Assembly: GCA_030267565.1 (NCBI GenBank)
Contig: BRXU01000020.1
Coordinates: forward strand, 1,117,001 to 1,181,000
Direction of reading: 5' to 3'
Length of the DNA: 64,000 bases
Source: Pleodorina starrii
Lineage: Eukaryota; Chlorophyta; Chlorophyceae; Chlamydomonadales; Volvocaceae
Shown here one piece after another: positions 11,693 to 50,352 of the stretch. Each line of letters starts with the position of its first letter. Positions within the stretch are counted from its first letter, which is position 1. The notes under the pieces are model-generated. The model did no database searches. It saw only the letters and a list, made by a program, of their open reading frames with translations, and was not told where the DNA came from. Made by a program: the position numbers and the translations under genes.

Positions 11693-12624
11693 ATGTTTGG
11701 AATATGCAAATTCAAACAAATGTCTCAACAAGTTGGCGACGGTATCAAGCCAGAATGTACAATTCGTAAAGGCGTCCCTGCCGACCTTGACACAGTTGCC
11801 GCCTTTAACTCTGCAATGGCAAAGGTGAATTGCTAAAATTAAATTTGGCCAGTATTTGCGTTTTTGACTTGTTACATGGACGGATGCAGGCCTCGCACCA
11901 TACATACATGGTGACTGACTAAAGGCGATCTTATGTTATCTCACGGATCTCCTGCGCATACATCAGGAAACGGAGGGCATTGAACTGCCGGAGGAGACTG
12001 TGAAGGCTGGTACGCGCGCGGTGCTGGAGGGCCGCGCGGCTGCGTCGTACTACTTGCTTGAGGTTGCCGGGGACGTGGTGGCGCAGCTCATGATCACGCT
12101 GGAATGGTCCGACTGGTGCGTGGGTGGGCCGTAGGTGGGTGGGTGGCAACATCATCAATTACTTTGCTGCTCGTGCACGCACTCGCGCGCTATATCATCA
12201 ACCCCGTCCTCCGTCGTGCGTTCACCCCTGCCTGCCTCGTCACTCAATGGGCGTGCAACCCCCCCTCACCCCCTCATCCCTCGTCGTCAACAGGCGCGCC
12301 TCCAACGTTTGGTGGATTCAGAGCGTGTACGTGCAGCCCGAGCACCGCCGTCGCGGGTACTTCAAGGCGCTGTACGACCATGTACGGCGGGAGGCGCAGG
12401 CGGAGGGGGCGGCGGGACTGCGGCTGTACGCTGACGTGGAAAACACGCGGGCGCACACTGCGGTGGGTGGCTGGCAACGCCCTCTCATGCATCCACGCAT
12501 GCTCGCTCACCGACCCGCTGGCGCCCGCCCGCCATCCTGCCCTTCGTTACATAATGTGCAGTACGAGGGTCTGGGCATGCGGAGTCACTACAAGGTGTAC
12601 GAAGACATGTTCACATCGTACTGA
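11693..12624 (+). CDS. GNAT-family N-acetyltransferase, 4 exons, ~170 aa
   Basis: Acetyl-CoA-dependent N-acetyltransferase of the small GNAT type; the substrate (amine, small molecule or peptide N terminus) cannot be told. Exons: 11693-11824, 11967-12115, 12294-12462, 12562-12624; 513 nt in total, phases agree. The product starts MFGICKFKQMSQQ (an internal start at 11720 is possible), then has an N-terminal strand-helix IRKGVPADLDTVAAFN, a second exon ETEGIELPEETV and EVAGDVVAQLMIT, and the acetyl-CoA site in exon 3: WWIQSVYVQPEHRRRGYF, which fits GNAT motif A (Q/RxxGxG/A: here RRRGYF). Then LYADVENTRAHTA and the C-terminal YEGLGMRSHYKVYEDMF, typical of motif B (N-x-x-A then Y-x-x-x-G-F/M). 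It reads like a complete single-domain enzyme. Nearby genes give no functional hint. Confidence 0.88.
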
Positions 12625-13148
12625 TGACGAGCGAGGAGCCTGCCGTATTATATATGGAAGCCTGCCGTACATACACACGGACTGATCGACAGTGGGCAAC
12701 ATACCTAAGGGCGGTGTGACCACTCAGCGTGTGCGTGCCTCCACAGAACCATCCATGTATGTGGAGCTGCCGAACACCGTCCCGGCGGCAGCAGCCAGCC
12801 ATAGGAATGGAACACGCATTGAGTAGGTGCCGTGAGCTTACTTGGGTACGTAAAGAGGGGCATGCATGATGAGTGCATCCACTCATCAAAAGCAATTAAC
12901 CCACAAGAAGAGTTGTTGGGGCCTAACCCAGTCCTACCCTTTGTGTGCGTGGTACTTCAGGGCAGGGTCATGAAACCCTGAAGGTAGGCCCAGAAGTCAA
13001 TCAATGGCTCAGAGTCTCCCAATCTTAAAACGCGCTATTTCCCAATCCATAGGCAGGGCTGCGTGCGTGGCTGTTAGTTCAGGGTCGGCACAATAAGAGG
13101 CATCCATTAAATCAGGGGGCGGGGCCATCCACGGTTCATTGTTGGTAA

Positions 13149-13262
13149 TGCCATTAAAGGAGTGCAGCGAGGCCATTACATCGGTATGGCCATTAAAAGA
13201 GTGCAGGGAGGCCATTACATCGGTATGGCCATTAAAAGGGTGCAGGGAGGCCATCGCATCGG
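13149..13262. repeat. 39-bp tandem repeat, about 3 copies
   Basis: The unit begins GGCCATTAAAAGAGTGCAGG and ends ATTACATCGGTAT. Three copies differ at a few positions. The 39-bp period equals 13 codons, so on the minus strand it reads as repeated MASLHSFNGHTDV, but no gene structure surrounds it. Confidence 0.85.
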
Positions 13263-13314
13263 CCCACAAATAACATCGCGGATAGTTCCTTCCATCGGAA
13301 GGCTGGCATCAGCC

Positions 13315-13387
13315 TGCGAATTGCCAGGATCGAACTAGCGACCTCTAGATCTTCAGTCTAGCGCTCTCCCAACTGAGCTAAATCCGC
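13315..13387 (-). tRNA. trnF-GAA: tRNA-Phe (anticodon GAA)
   Basis: The minus strand gives a 73-nt cloverleaf starting GCGGATTTAGCTCAGTTGGG. The acceptor stem GCGGATT pairs with AATTCGC (one G-U). The anticodon arm is CTAGA-CTGAAGA-TCTAG with GAA at 34-36. The T arm is GCTAG-TTCGATC-CTGGC. The discriminator is A. There is no intron. It matches the eukaryotic nuclear tRNA-Phe form closely. Confidence 0.97.
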
Positions 13388-14904
13388 TGGTGAATTTCGC
13401 GCACGTTTTAAAATAATTGATTTTGTTTTTGTTTTGTGTTTGTGGCGTCCCTAACCCTCGCGGACGCCGCCAGGACGTCCGTCTTGTAGCTCTCTCGCAC
13501 GGACAGTCTCATGGAGTGGATTTACACACACATTGGGCCCTTCGGTACAAACCGATACACCGAACCGATCAGTCCGTCTTGCCGGTACGCCTAACGCCCG
13601 GTGTGAAAGCTGGTCCCCCTCGTAACGGTCGCCCTCCTACCGGGGCGTTGGCCACCTACATGCTCCCAATGTACACCGTCAGACGGGCATCTCCACGTTC
13701 GCTAGACGGCAATACGAGAACGTCGGCGCCAGGAAAGCGCCCCTAACTCCCCAAACTCCCCCTAGTACCGGTAATGTGCGACACGGCGTTGGCTTAGGAG
13801 TTGCGGTGCAGACAGTTCGCATCACCGGAGCAGGAGAGGTGCTGGGCGGCTGCCCACTGGGTCTACCGTATCCTGAGTAGAGTTCCTAACACAGCGCTAA
13901 TCGGTGTGGTCGGGCCGCATCCTGGGGCGGATAATCCTCTACTTCGCTACGTCTAACGACATAGCAAAGTAAACGTGGCACTACGGTACCCCACTAAACA
14001 TTCCACCACCCCCGAATCACCTAATACTGCCAACAGCTCCCGAATCGTCCTAGGGTGCACAGCGCCACCTGCGCTTGCTCTGTGCAGACTAAAATTCAAA
14101 CGGCTGCTGTCATGCGCTCCTGCCTGCAACGGCTGTCTTACCTTCACTGCACCGCCACATCTCAACTTGGAACGCGCGTCGCAACTACCATACGCCTTGC
14201 CCTTGCCCTGAACCTATTTCTGAAAGGAACCTCGCCCTCAACACAGATGCTGACCGCTGGCCTGCTGGCCCTGCGACGGCCGACCCACCGCGGCAGCTGG
14301 TTGGCGCACGATACGCCGAGTAGTACGACATGCATACGAATGTACGAATGCATGCACGGCCAACGGCTCACTCACGGCAAAAGGTGTCCGCCGTGCAGGC
14401 TTCCCCGCGCCCTTCCCCGTCGTGCGTCATCAATATACCTTTTCGCCGCCAAAATCCCCTCCCGGCAACCCCTCGAACCACCACCACCGCCACCATCCCT
14501 CCAATCGGCCTTTTCCTCTTCAACGCATTCTTCGGATACCCAGCCAGCAGCCACTGGTTGCCTGCCCCTATCAGCCCTGGTCAGCCCTTCGCCCTCCCTG
14601 AACCTGACGACCTCCTGAAGCCCCCTCGACTCCTGATCCGCCCATCAACCACCATACTCCCCTCCCCCTCCCACCCCCGCCGCCATCGTCATCGGCCCCG
14701 GCCACGCTACGGAAGGAACATCTGTCTTCCCCCGGGATGGATGATGCCCCCTGCACCCGGCCCCGTGGCCACGGCACCGCAACCCTGCACAACGCCCCGC
14801 CCACCCTACCGCCCAGCCCCATGCTTCCAGCCCCATGCTTCCACAGGTCCAATCCCATCTCTGCAACTCGGTGCCCTCCCTAGGGCAGAGGCCCGCACGA
14901 CGTC

Positions 14905-41128
<26,224 letters not shown>

Positions 41129-42550
41129 GGCGATACAGTTAAATTTTACGCTCACGTTTGTTCCATGAAAACAACATAAAGTTTATCAGGACCTTGGATC
41201 AGTGATAAACGAATGGTATGCTATGTAGAATTGAATTGTTCGAACACACTAGGGGGTTTCGTCAAGATGGAATCTCCCTTCGCATTCGTGCGGCCTATCA
41301 ATATAGTGCAGTGATTCTTCACTGTCCTGTTTGCGACGCGCCCGCGCCTAAACACATGCCTCGTAAAAGTCCCAGCATGGCCGCATTTCACGACAGCACT
41401 GCACGACAAGCAGGTTTTGACCAGCGAAGCAGCGATAGGACAAAACGTCGATCTTTGCATAAGTAATTTGAAGTGCCATAGCGCTTAGGTCGGCGTTTAT
41501 CAGGGCGCCGCAAAAGTCCGTCACCCGAAGTAGCCACTGCTTTCAGCTAAGCTCGTTCTGCAGCCCGACATGATTGCCAGCATGGCATAGGTCAAACGTA
41601 GCCGTCTCAAGCTGTTAAAACTACCTCCGCGGCGTTTCGGGCAAAGATTGATGCCTTGGCCAGTTCGCCGTCGTCGCCAGGATATCCGAAATTCAACTGC
41701 TGTTGCATGTGTTTACATAATGGGATATGCAAACAGCTTGGGAGTGCTGGAATGGTCGACCCGAGGACTCGGAAGGCTGAGTTCGATTGAACGGCTTAGT
41801 AATCCCGGCCCAAAGTCAGCAAGGCGCAGCTATGAAACTGGCGAGGTGTACTCCAGTAGCATTTGTTTGAGGTTGTCGAGGGTCTTGAGACTCCTCACTG
41901 CTCCTCGGCGACTGCATAGTGGCAACTTTTCCTCGGATGTTCAAGATCACCAAATATATCGGAATGCTGGTCACCGGCCTTCCGGGTAGGGTCAGTTAAT
42001 GACACGGGTTGGCGATGAAGGTGGCGATTGCGCAGGCATGGCCCATGGGCCGATTGGGCAGTGGAACACCGTCGTACGTCCGGCAGGCGTGGAGGTGCCT
42101 GCGGCCGCTGACGGCGTCCGCGGCTTCTACTCGCTATTCAGCCTTGATTGCCGCAGTTACACTTAGCTCTTGTGCATCCAATGGCACGACTTCCATTCAG
42201 CTGATGTGAACCGCTCTCGGTGCAATCCCTCTCCGGGCTGTAAAGTGGTAAGACAGCGCTTATAGGGATCAGTAACTACACGCCGTGACTCTAAACCCAC
42301 ATGGATTTACTGTCTGCGCCGGTCAGGATACACACCGCAACCACTTTTCCATACCTTTGCAACTCAGCAGACAATAACGGCGCCTTAGCGATTGATTGAC
42401 CACGTCATTTACGCGCCGCTGTCACATCTGTACGGATCCGTCCGCCGTGTATTGTAAGCCCTGCCCTTTGCGCATTGCGGGCAGCCGATTGATGCCACCA
42501 CAATTATACGCACGACCACACGCCGAAGGCAACCTCACATCTGATTCTCA
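41129..42550. promoter_or_regulatory. Intergenic region: SBNO upstream region and aminotransferase 3' end
   Basis: No gene found. Base composition is lower in GC than in the neighbouring genes. A minus-strand TGTAA at 42157-42161 lies about 390 nt past the aminotransferase stop and could serve as its polyadenylation motif. Confidence 0.5.
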
Positions 42551-45500
42551 TTATTGGATGGTTTCTGCTGCCCCTGCCGCCGCGTGTGGTGCCGTCGTCG
42601 ACCCTTTTTCGGCCTCCTGTTGGTCTGTGTAATCGCGGACCGCCGCCCCCAGCCTCCTCGCCCCCTCCTCCAGCTCCTATCGAGTGGTTGGGTGGTTGGG
42701 AGGTTGGGCAGTTGGGTAATTGGGATAGGTGGGCGGTCGGGCGGGCGGATGTGGCTGGTGCGTGGCGCGGACGAGCGTGGTACGGAACAAGGTACCAACA
42801 TTGGATGCGAGAATGGTCTGTGCGGATCAAACATGACATACGGTAAGATCCCCCCCCCCCGAGAAGTAACTGACAGCAGCCCCAAACAGCCGCGGGGGCC
42901 CACCACGCAAGCGCGGCAGCGTTCTCCTCCTTGTACCGGTACCTTCATACACGACGGCGGAAGCCTGCATGCGCCCACACGCGCCTCCTCCGCCTCCGCC
43001 TCCGCCCGCCCTCCCGCCGCCCGGCAGTCACGGTACACCGCAATACAGGTATACAGCCCCCCGGGCCCATTCCATTCTGTCCACTCCTCACTCACCGCTT
43101 CGTTGTAAAATGAAAAGGCAAGTCGGAGGCAGTGCGGAGGACCGCCCCCGCAGTTGGGCCCGGGGGTGAAGCGGACGCCGTGTCGCGACTCCGCCAGGGA
43201 AAGCAGCCGCCGGGAATCGATCTGGGGTCGGTCGGGTGGAGGCGGAGGGGGACGGGGTTTGTGTGTGAAGGAGAGGGGGCGGGTGACGACGAGTTCAGGC
43301 AGGTTGAGGTGGAGCTGTGGGGTGAAACGATGCGCCGCGAGGTGAGGGTGGGTGATGGTGCTCGTGGGTGGGTGGGTGGGACATCGGCGCTTGGCACTGC
43401 ACAGTGGGAGAACGGTGTCACACTGGAAGACGCTCTAAACCGCTCCCGGCGTCCCGGCTCCCGGGCCCACCTCGCCGCCCTCCCCAACCAACCAACCAAC
43501 TAACACCTCTCAACCAACCAACCTCCCAACCAACTAACCAACCAACCCTGCCTCACATCCTTCCTCAGCTCCAGCCACAGAAAGTAACCGCCCCGGGGCT
43601 CCACCAGAGACTCGAAGCTGCCGGGGGGAAGGTACCGTCGAAGCGCCGAAACCAATGCCGTACACCGAGCCGCCAGCTGGGGCCGTACGACACCGTCCAA
43701 GTGCGCGGCCTGCTCGTACATGTGCCGATGTCGGGAGAAGGCCAGAGGGAGGGCAGAAAGGGCAGAAGGGGGTGGGGGGAAATTTTTTTCTCTCCCTGCC
43801 ACCTACGGTAACCCCCCTACGGCGCGGAGCGCATATATATACACCACCCCACTCCCTCCGCCCCGGCCGACCTTATTGTTTTGTACAACAGAATGCACAG
43901 GATGCACACCCACACCCTCTATCTACCCACGCAGCGATCAGGTCCCACCCACCCACCCACCCACCCACCCACCCACCTACCCACCTACCCACCTGCAGCC
44001 CCAGCTCCAAAGCGCTGTGGGCGAGCCCTGAGGTGACATAGAGCGGTGGGCGGTGATGAGGAGACGATGTGAGCGGCAAACATGTGGAGGCGTGGAGGTG
44101 GTGAAGCGGCGGATGTGAGCGGCAAACATGAGGTGGTGAGGCCATACGGTATGAGGCGATGAGGGGATGAGGGGGATGTGGGGGCCAATGAGGAGGGGAG
44201 GGAGGGCAGAGCAGAGGCCAGGCGAGAGGGGACACAAGGCGAGGGGACACAAGGGAGCGGGAAAACCGTAAGGTCGCGACGCGATGCGACGCAGGCGAAC
44301 GGACGCTGCAGGCGAACGTACTTTCCTGCGACGTGGGTTGCAATCAGCATTGGACAGCGGGCAATGAGGGACGGAGGGAAGAAGGGATGAAAGGGAGAGG
44401 GGAGCTTAGGCGGCCCCAAAGCGGCTGCATTTTTACAGAGCGCCGGTAGATAGGCATATCCTGCCTGTCTGCCTACCTGCCTGTCTGCCCGTCTGTTTGT
44501 CTGAGTGGGCCACAGTCCCCTCCCCGCTCCCCCTACGCAGTTGGACGAGCTGTGCGATAGCTGTACGGCAGCTGTACGGCACGAGCGCGATATGATCTTT
44601 CTCTACCTATGGCCACCTTCTCCTCATTCTGCCCCCCACCCCGGCCCCCACCCCCACCTGTCGCCAGCTGTGCGATGCATCCCCCGCTGCTGACCACTCC
44701 GTCCTCCCGACACCGCTGTAGGAGGGCCGGATTGGTGCACTCCAGCCACCTGGGAGGGAGGGAGGGAGGGACAGGGGGTGGCGGTGGTGAGCTGCGTTGA
44801 CGGGGCGGGGCAGGGCGGGGCGGGGCGGGAGGTTTGGGTGGGTGGATACGTGGCAGGCGCACTCGAGCCGCGAATGGATGAACGCCGATGAAAGTGGCGG
44901 TTTAAGACAATTAAGAGTGGCGGTCAAAGAGGACCACCACCACAGAGAACATCCGCACAACTGCTCGCCCAGTTCGTAGTGGTGGACCCGGACCGCAATT
45001 GTGAGCCTGCCACCTCGTAGCACCACCACCACCACCACCACCACCACCACGACCACCAACAACAACGTCGTTGGTCAACTCACCCCAGCCTCAGCGCCGG
45101 CGCCAGCATCTTGGAGAAGGAGCCGAACGACACCACCCGACTGTCCCGTGGGTCACACTCCTCCTCGTAGCAACGCAGCGGCAGCGGCAGCGCATCGCCC
45201 TCCTGGCATCGCAGCGGCGGAGGTGGAGCCACCGCCGCTGCCGCTGCCGCTGCCACCACCCCACTCGCCGGCGGCCCGTCGTCCGTCCTCCGCTCTCCGC
45301 CGGCAGTGTAGGGCGACGACTCGCCGGCTGCCGCTGCTGCCGCTGCTGCGCCGGCGCCGCTGCATCCGGCCTCCGCATGCGCTGGTACGGCAGTCCGTAC
45401 CTTCTTGTCGTCGGAACCGTCCGCCGCCGCGCCGTCGGGGCCGCCGGCGCCGCCACCGTTGCCTTGGCTTGGGTGGTCGTGTCCAGGGAAGGTCATGAGC

Positions 45501-47759
45501 TGTGCGGGAACAGAGGGGGGCGGGGGAGGCTTTGAGCCGCGGATCGAGAGGGGGCGGGGCAGGGCAGGGGCGGGCAGGGCAGGGGTGGCCCTCCAGCCTT
45601 TCTATTACGGTACGTTGATCTGGGTTTGTTTCTGGGCTGTGATCTTATGTACGGCACATGGGATGTGGCTCATCCACACAGCCCGTCGGTGTGCCATGCA
45701 CCATCCCTCGGGGCTGTTTGAATCGGACTGTACTGCCCTCTATCCCTCGTTATCTATTTTCTTCCATTTAAGGTATCGCTCCACCGGGTCCTCCCAGCTC
45801 GCAGCTCCCAGCCAGCCCCCAGTTCTGTTCCCAGTTCTGTTCCCAGTTCTGTTCGCCGCAGCCCCCCCGCTCCCCACCCACCCCCGCCCACCTGGTACAC
45901 CTCGTCTGCCAGTACGACAAAGTCGTACTCTGCCGCCAATCGCATCAGTGTACGGCGGCGATCGGGGGGCAGGGTGGCGCCGCGGGGGTTGTTGTGGATG
46001 GGGATGGTGTAGACGAGGCGGGGTCTGAGGGAGGAGGGAGGAGGGAGGGGGAAAGGGGAGGCCGACATAGTATGATGTCGGTTGGGGGCAAGACCGTTGG
46101 ATGGTTAATTGGTTGGGGTGGTTAGGGTGCGCAGTCCGCTGGCCGCATGTCAGCCGCGCCGACAGCGTCAGGACATCGAACCTGGGCAGCAGGGCAGAGG
46201 TGGCGCCGACACACACACACACACGCGGCAAAATGCGCCAATAAACCGAAATACCGAATCTTTCCCAACCCCAACCGAATCCCAACTAACCAACCTATGC
46301 CTGTGATACAAAACTTATGGCCCCACCGGTGCGACGGGTCCTGCCGCAACCACCTCTCCAGCTCCTCAACGACCATGCCGTACTCGTCGGTTGGCATGGG
46401 CACAACGGTCAGGTGGTTGTCCCGGAAGATGGGCGTCACCAGGAAGTAGGTGGGGCACTCCACCACGATTAGGTCGCCGGGGCGGGCGAGCCGCCCAACC
46501 GCCAGCCCCAGTCCATGAGACACGCCTGCGAGCGTGGGAGGTACCGCCATGTAGCGGCGGGAAGCGCAGCAAGTTTTGACACCTTAGGACGCCGACGGAC
46601 CCTCATCTGGATTTGGATCCGGATCCAGACCCGGATTCGAGACCTGTGCTCCCTTGCTTGCTTCGTGGGCGCTTGGCCAGGCGACCGCAAAGCACGGGGC
46701 ATTCGAACTGGCTCTTCAGCAATGGCCCGTTCCCCGTTGGCTTTACGGTACTCGTCCCGAAGCTGGAACCCACTGCAACAACCACAACCATGCGCCACAA
46801 CCAATCAACCAACTGACCAACGAACCAACGAACCCCATTCCCCAACCCCCCGGCGCACATACCTGCCGTGACCATTAAGTGGTCCGGATGTACGGCAGTT
46901 CCGTACCGTGCCGATAGGAAGGTTGACAGGCTCTGACGGAAGGATCGGTAGCCTTGCCGCGGGCCGTACCTGCCGCCACGTGGAAGTTGGGGAGGTGGGT
47001 AAACCGAAATCCGTGCAAGAAAAAGCAAAAAGAGGAGAATTTGAAGCGTCCGCTTTGCTTGCGCACACGATGCGGCGACGGAGTAGGGCGGCGGAGAGGG
47101 GGGCGATGCTCTCAACGCACGCCGTGCTCTCAACGCACGCCGTACGACAGCCCGCTCCTAGCGCGCCGAACCAGCAAGAGCATTCAAACTTAAATGTTCC
47201 TTCCTTGTATTGGAATAGAAAATCCCCGGTGCTCACATTGCATAGGCCAAACCTAAAATTCAGGCGTCGAAAAAAGCCTACCAACCACCGGTAGGGCAAA
47301 CTAGGGTTGTGATATGAAAAGCGCGCTGAGCCACTGGAACGGATATACATGGCAGGATCCTTTTATGTCAGCATATCACACTTCTTCTTACTGCAAAAGT
47401 AGCTCGGCGTCAGGTGAAGCCAGCCGATGTGAGGTTGCAGCAACCAACGCTTGCAGCGGCAGCATTGTCGGGCTCGGCTGAGCACATCAATACCAATAGA
47501 TTGTTGAACAGAGCAACCGATGTTGTGGGACCCGTGCTTTCGGGAACCAGTCTACCTGGCCAACGCTGAAGTCCACGAGCTCATCTCCGACCTGGCGCGC
47601 GACATAGTCGCCCCTTTGCGAGGTGATCTTCTGGAAGGTTTGAGACATGCCTTCTTGCGACCATGTCTTAGACAGACTCGTGATCCAACGACAAAATGAA
47701 GCTTGCTGTAACAAACGAGCTGAAAGACGACTACCGGTATGAATAAGCACAGGGTACAT
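42551..47759 (-). CDS. Fold-type-I PLP-dependent aminotransferase (class I/II), 11 exons
   Basis: Transfers amino groups using pyridoxal phosphate; it resembles the bacterial 2-aminoadipate/MocR-type aminotransferase domain, but the substrate is unknown. Exons: 47759-47556, 47477-47392, 46969-46863, 46525-46327, 46024-45892, 45499-45084, 44749-44658, 44027-43993, 43709-43557, 43221-43096, 42676-42551; phases agree. Motifs: VDFSVGQPSPTMLPL, QYGPRQGYRSFR, GLAVGRLARPGDLIVVECPTY, IHNNPRGATLP, VVLADEVYQ, SFGSFSKMLAPALRLG (PLP lysine), EPRGGYFLWLEL, HGVRFTPGPNCGG, RLAFSFYNEA. With ATG at 47648 the protein is 521 aa; from 47759 it is 558 aa, with an extra N terminus rich in Arg/Ser that looks like a mitochondrial presequence. 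A ~110-residue Ala/Gly-rich insert precedes the lysine. The first five exons are duplicated upstream (48117-49984). Confidence 0.92.
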
Positions 47760-47919
47760 GGCCCTGAAAGTACGTGGTTAGTAACTGGTCGCAACGTTAT
47801 GTGGAAAGGGCCAGACATGTATTGGGACACTGGGCGTGCGTTCGCTTCTTCAACTTAAACGCGTCAGTTACGCCGATCCAGGCAGGCGTTATGCCGGAAC
47901 AGCCATCACAAATGAAGAT
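45695..47919. repeat. Segmental tandem duplication, copy 1 (2,225 bp)
   Basis: It starts CATGCACCATCCCTCGGGGC and ends AATGAAGAT. The next 2,224 bp repeat it with a constant offset of 2,225; every reading frame I compared was the same. It contains exons 1-5 of the aminotransferase and its upstream flank. Confidence 0.97.
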
Positions 47920-50143
47920 CATGCACCATCCCTCGGGGCTGTTTGAATCGGACTGTACTGCCCTCTATCCCTCGTTATCTATTTTCTTCCATTTAAGGTA
48001 TCGCTCCACCGGGTCCTCCCAGCTCGCAGCTCCCAGCCAGCCCCCAGTTCTGTTCCCAGTTCTGTTCCCAGTTCTGTTCGCCGCAGCCCCCCCGCTCCCC
48101 ACCCACCCCCGCCCACCTGGTACACCTCGTCTGCCAGTACGACAAAGTCGTACTCTGCCGCCAATCGCATCAGTGTACGGCGGCGATCGGGGGGCAGGGT
48201 GGCGCCGCGGGGGTTGTTGTGGATGGGGATGGTGTAGACGAGGCGGGGTCTGAGGGAGGAGGGAGGAGGGAGGGGGAAAGGGGAGGCCGACATAGTATGA
48301 TGTCGGTTGGGGGCAAGACCGTTGGATGGTTAATTGGTTGGGGTGGTTAGGGTGCGCAGTCCGCTGGCCGCATGTCAGCCGCGCCGACAGCGTCAGGACA
48401 TCGAACCTGGGCAGCAGGGCAGAGGTGGCGCCGACACACACACACACACGCGGCAAAATGCGCCAATAAACCGAAATACCGAATCTTTCCCAACCCCAAC
48501 CGAATCCCAACTAACCAACCTATGCCTGTGATACAAAACTTATGGCCCCACCGGTGCGACGGGTCCTGCCGCAACCACCTCTCCAGCTCCTCAACGACCA
48601 TGCCGTACTCGTCGGTTGGCATGGGCACAACGGTCAGGTGGTTGTCCCGGAAGATGGGCGTCACCAGGAAGTAGGTGGGGCACTCCACCACGATTAGGTC
48701 GCCGGGGCGGGCGAGCCGCCCAACCGCCAGCCCCAGTCCATGAGACACGCCTGCGAGCGTGGGAGGTACCGCCATGTAGCGGCGGGAAGCGCAGCAAGTT
48801 TTGACACCTTAGGACGCCGACGGACCCTCATCTGGATTTGGATCCGGATCCAGACCCGGATTCGAGACCTGTGCTCCCTTGCTTGCTTCGTGGGCGCTTG
48901 GCCAGGCGACCGCAAAGCACGGGGCATTCGAACTGGCTCTTCAGCAATGGCCCGTTCCCCGTTGGCTTTACGGTACTCGTCCCGAAGCTGGAACCCACTG
49001 CAACAACCACAACCATGCGCCACAACCAATCAACCAACTGACCAACGAACCAACGAACCCCATTCCCCAACCCCCCGGCGCACATACCTGCCGTGACCAT
49101 TAAGTGGTCCGGATGTACGGCAGTTCCGTACCGTGCCGATAGGAAGGTTGACAGGCTCTGACGGAAGGATCGGTAGCCTTGCCGCGGGCCGTACCTGCCG
49201 CCACGTGGAAGTTGGGGAGGTGGGTAAACCGAAATCCGTGCAAGAAAAAGCAAAAAGAGGAGAATTTGAAGCGTCCGCTTTGCTTGCGCACACGATGCGG
49301 CGACGGAGTAGGGCGGCGGAGAGGGGGGCGATGCTCTCAACGCACGCCGTGCTCTCAACGCACGCCGTACGACAGCCCGCTCCTAGCGCGCCGAACCAGC
49401 AAGAGCATTCAAACTTAAATGTTCCTTCCTTGTATTGGAATAGAAAATCCCCGGTGCTCACATTGCATAGGCCAAACCTAAAATTCAGGCGTCGAAAAAA
49501 GCCTACCAACCACCGGTAGGGCAAACTAGGGTTGTGATATGAAAAGCGCGCTGAGCCACTGGAACGGATATACATGGCAGGATCCTTTTATGTCAGCATA
49601 TCACACTTCTTCTTACTGCAAAAGTAGCTCGGCGTCAGGTGAAGCCAGCCGATGTGAGGTTGCAGCAACCAACGCTTGCAGCGGCAGCATTGTCGGGCTC
49701 GGCTGAGCACATCAATACCAATAGATTGTTGAACAGAGCAACCGATGTTGTGGGACCCGTGCTTTCGGGAACCAGTCTACCTGGCCAACGCTGAAGTCCA
49801 CGAGCTCATCTCCGACCTGGCGCGCGACATAGTCGCCCCTTTGCGAGGTGATCTTCTGGAAGGTTTGAGACATGCCTTCTTGCGACCATGTCTTAGACAG
49901 ACTCGTGATCCAACGACAAAATGAAGCTTGCTGTAACAAACGAGCTGAAAGACGACTACCGGTATGAATAAGCACAGGGTACATGGCCCTGAAAGTACGT
50001 GGTTAGTAACTGGTCGCAACGTTATGTGGAAAGGGCCAGACATGTATTGGGACACTGGGCGTGCGTTCGCTTCTTCAACTTAAACGCGTCAGTTACGCCG
50101 ATCCAGGCAGGCGTTATGCCGGAACAGCCATCACAAATGAAGA
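47920..50143. repeat. Segmental tandem duplication, copy 2
   Basis: Head-to-tail with copy 1. It begins at CATGCACC (47920) and ends at AATGAAGA (50143), where the sequence diverges (C instead of T). No transposon ends or long target duplications were found at the junctions. Confidence 0.97.
48117..49984 (-). pseudogene. Truncated duplicate of aminotransferase exons 1-5
   Basis: Exons equivalent to the functional gene: 49984-49781, 49702-49617, 49194-49088, 48750-48552, 48249-48117. The sequence is intact, but the PLP-lysine exon and everything downstream are missing, so on its own it cannot make an active enzyme. A readthrough transcript could splice exon 5 of this copy to exon 2 of copy 1 in frame (both phase 0), giving a partly duplicated protein; that is inference. 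Confidence 0.8.
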
Positions 50144-50246
50144 CACATTGGCTGCTCTTCCAATCACTGTCAATTCGCAAGTCTGGATTGCTGACCCATG
50201 GGCCTTCAATAGCTTGAATACGGTGTGACATCCGCGTGCAAAAGCT

Positions 50247-50352
50247 TGACGAGGATGGGATTTGAACCCACGCCCTTTCGGACTAGAATGTACCCCTGGA
50301 GTTTCCCAGGTAGACCTGAATCTAGCGCCTTAGACCGCTCGGCCACCTCGTC
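50247..50352 (-). tRNA. trnL-CAG: tRNA-Leu (anticodon CAG) with intron
   Basis: The minus strand starts GACGAGGTGGCCGAGCGGTC. The acceptor stem GACGAGG pairs with CCTCGTC. The anticodon stem CTAGA/TCTAG encloses TTCAGG, and a ~26-nt intron (50289-50314) follows position 37, the canonical nuclear site. A class II variable arm TCC-GAAA-GGG is present. The T arm GTGGG-TTCAAAT-CCCAT is intact. Confidence 0.96.

Larger units (their letters stand above)
12625..14904. other. Intergenic region with tRNA-Phe; no protein gene seen
   Basis: It lies between the convergent GNAT and helicase genes. Apart from the tRNA at 13315-13387 and the 39-bp repeat at 13149-13262, I found no ORF with family resemblance or consistent splice signals. 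The helicase 3' UTR must occupy its right end. A final helicase intron cannot be excluded, because a donor-like GTGAGT directly precedes the proposed stop. Confidence 0.5.

Noticed and set aside
13009..13269. 86-codon ORF with three MASLHSFNGHTDV repeats
   Set aside because: It follows the 39-bp DNA repeat and has no splice partners, start context or conserved sequence outside the repeat.
47520..47699. Plus-strand 59-codon ORF starting MLWDPCFREPVYLANAEVHE
   Set aside because: It is exactly antisense to aminotransferase exon 1, whose product VDFSVGQ joins in phase to conserved exon 2.
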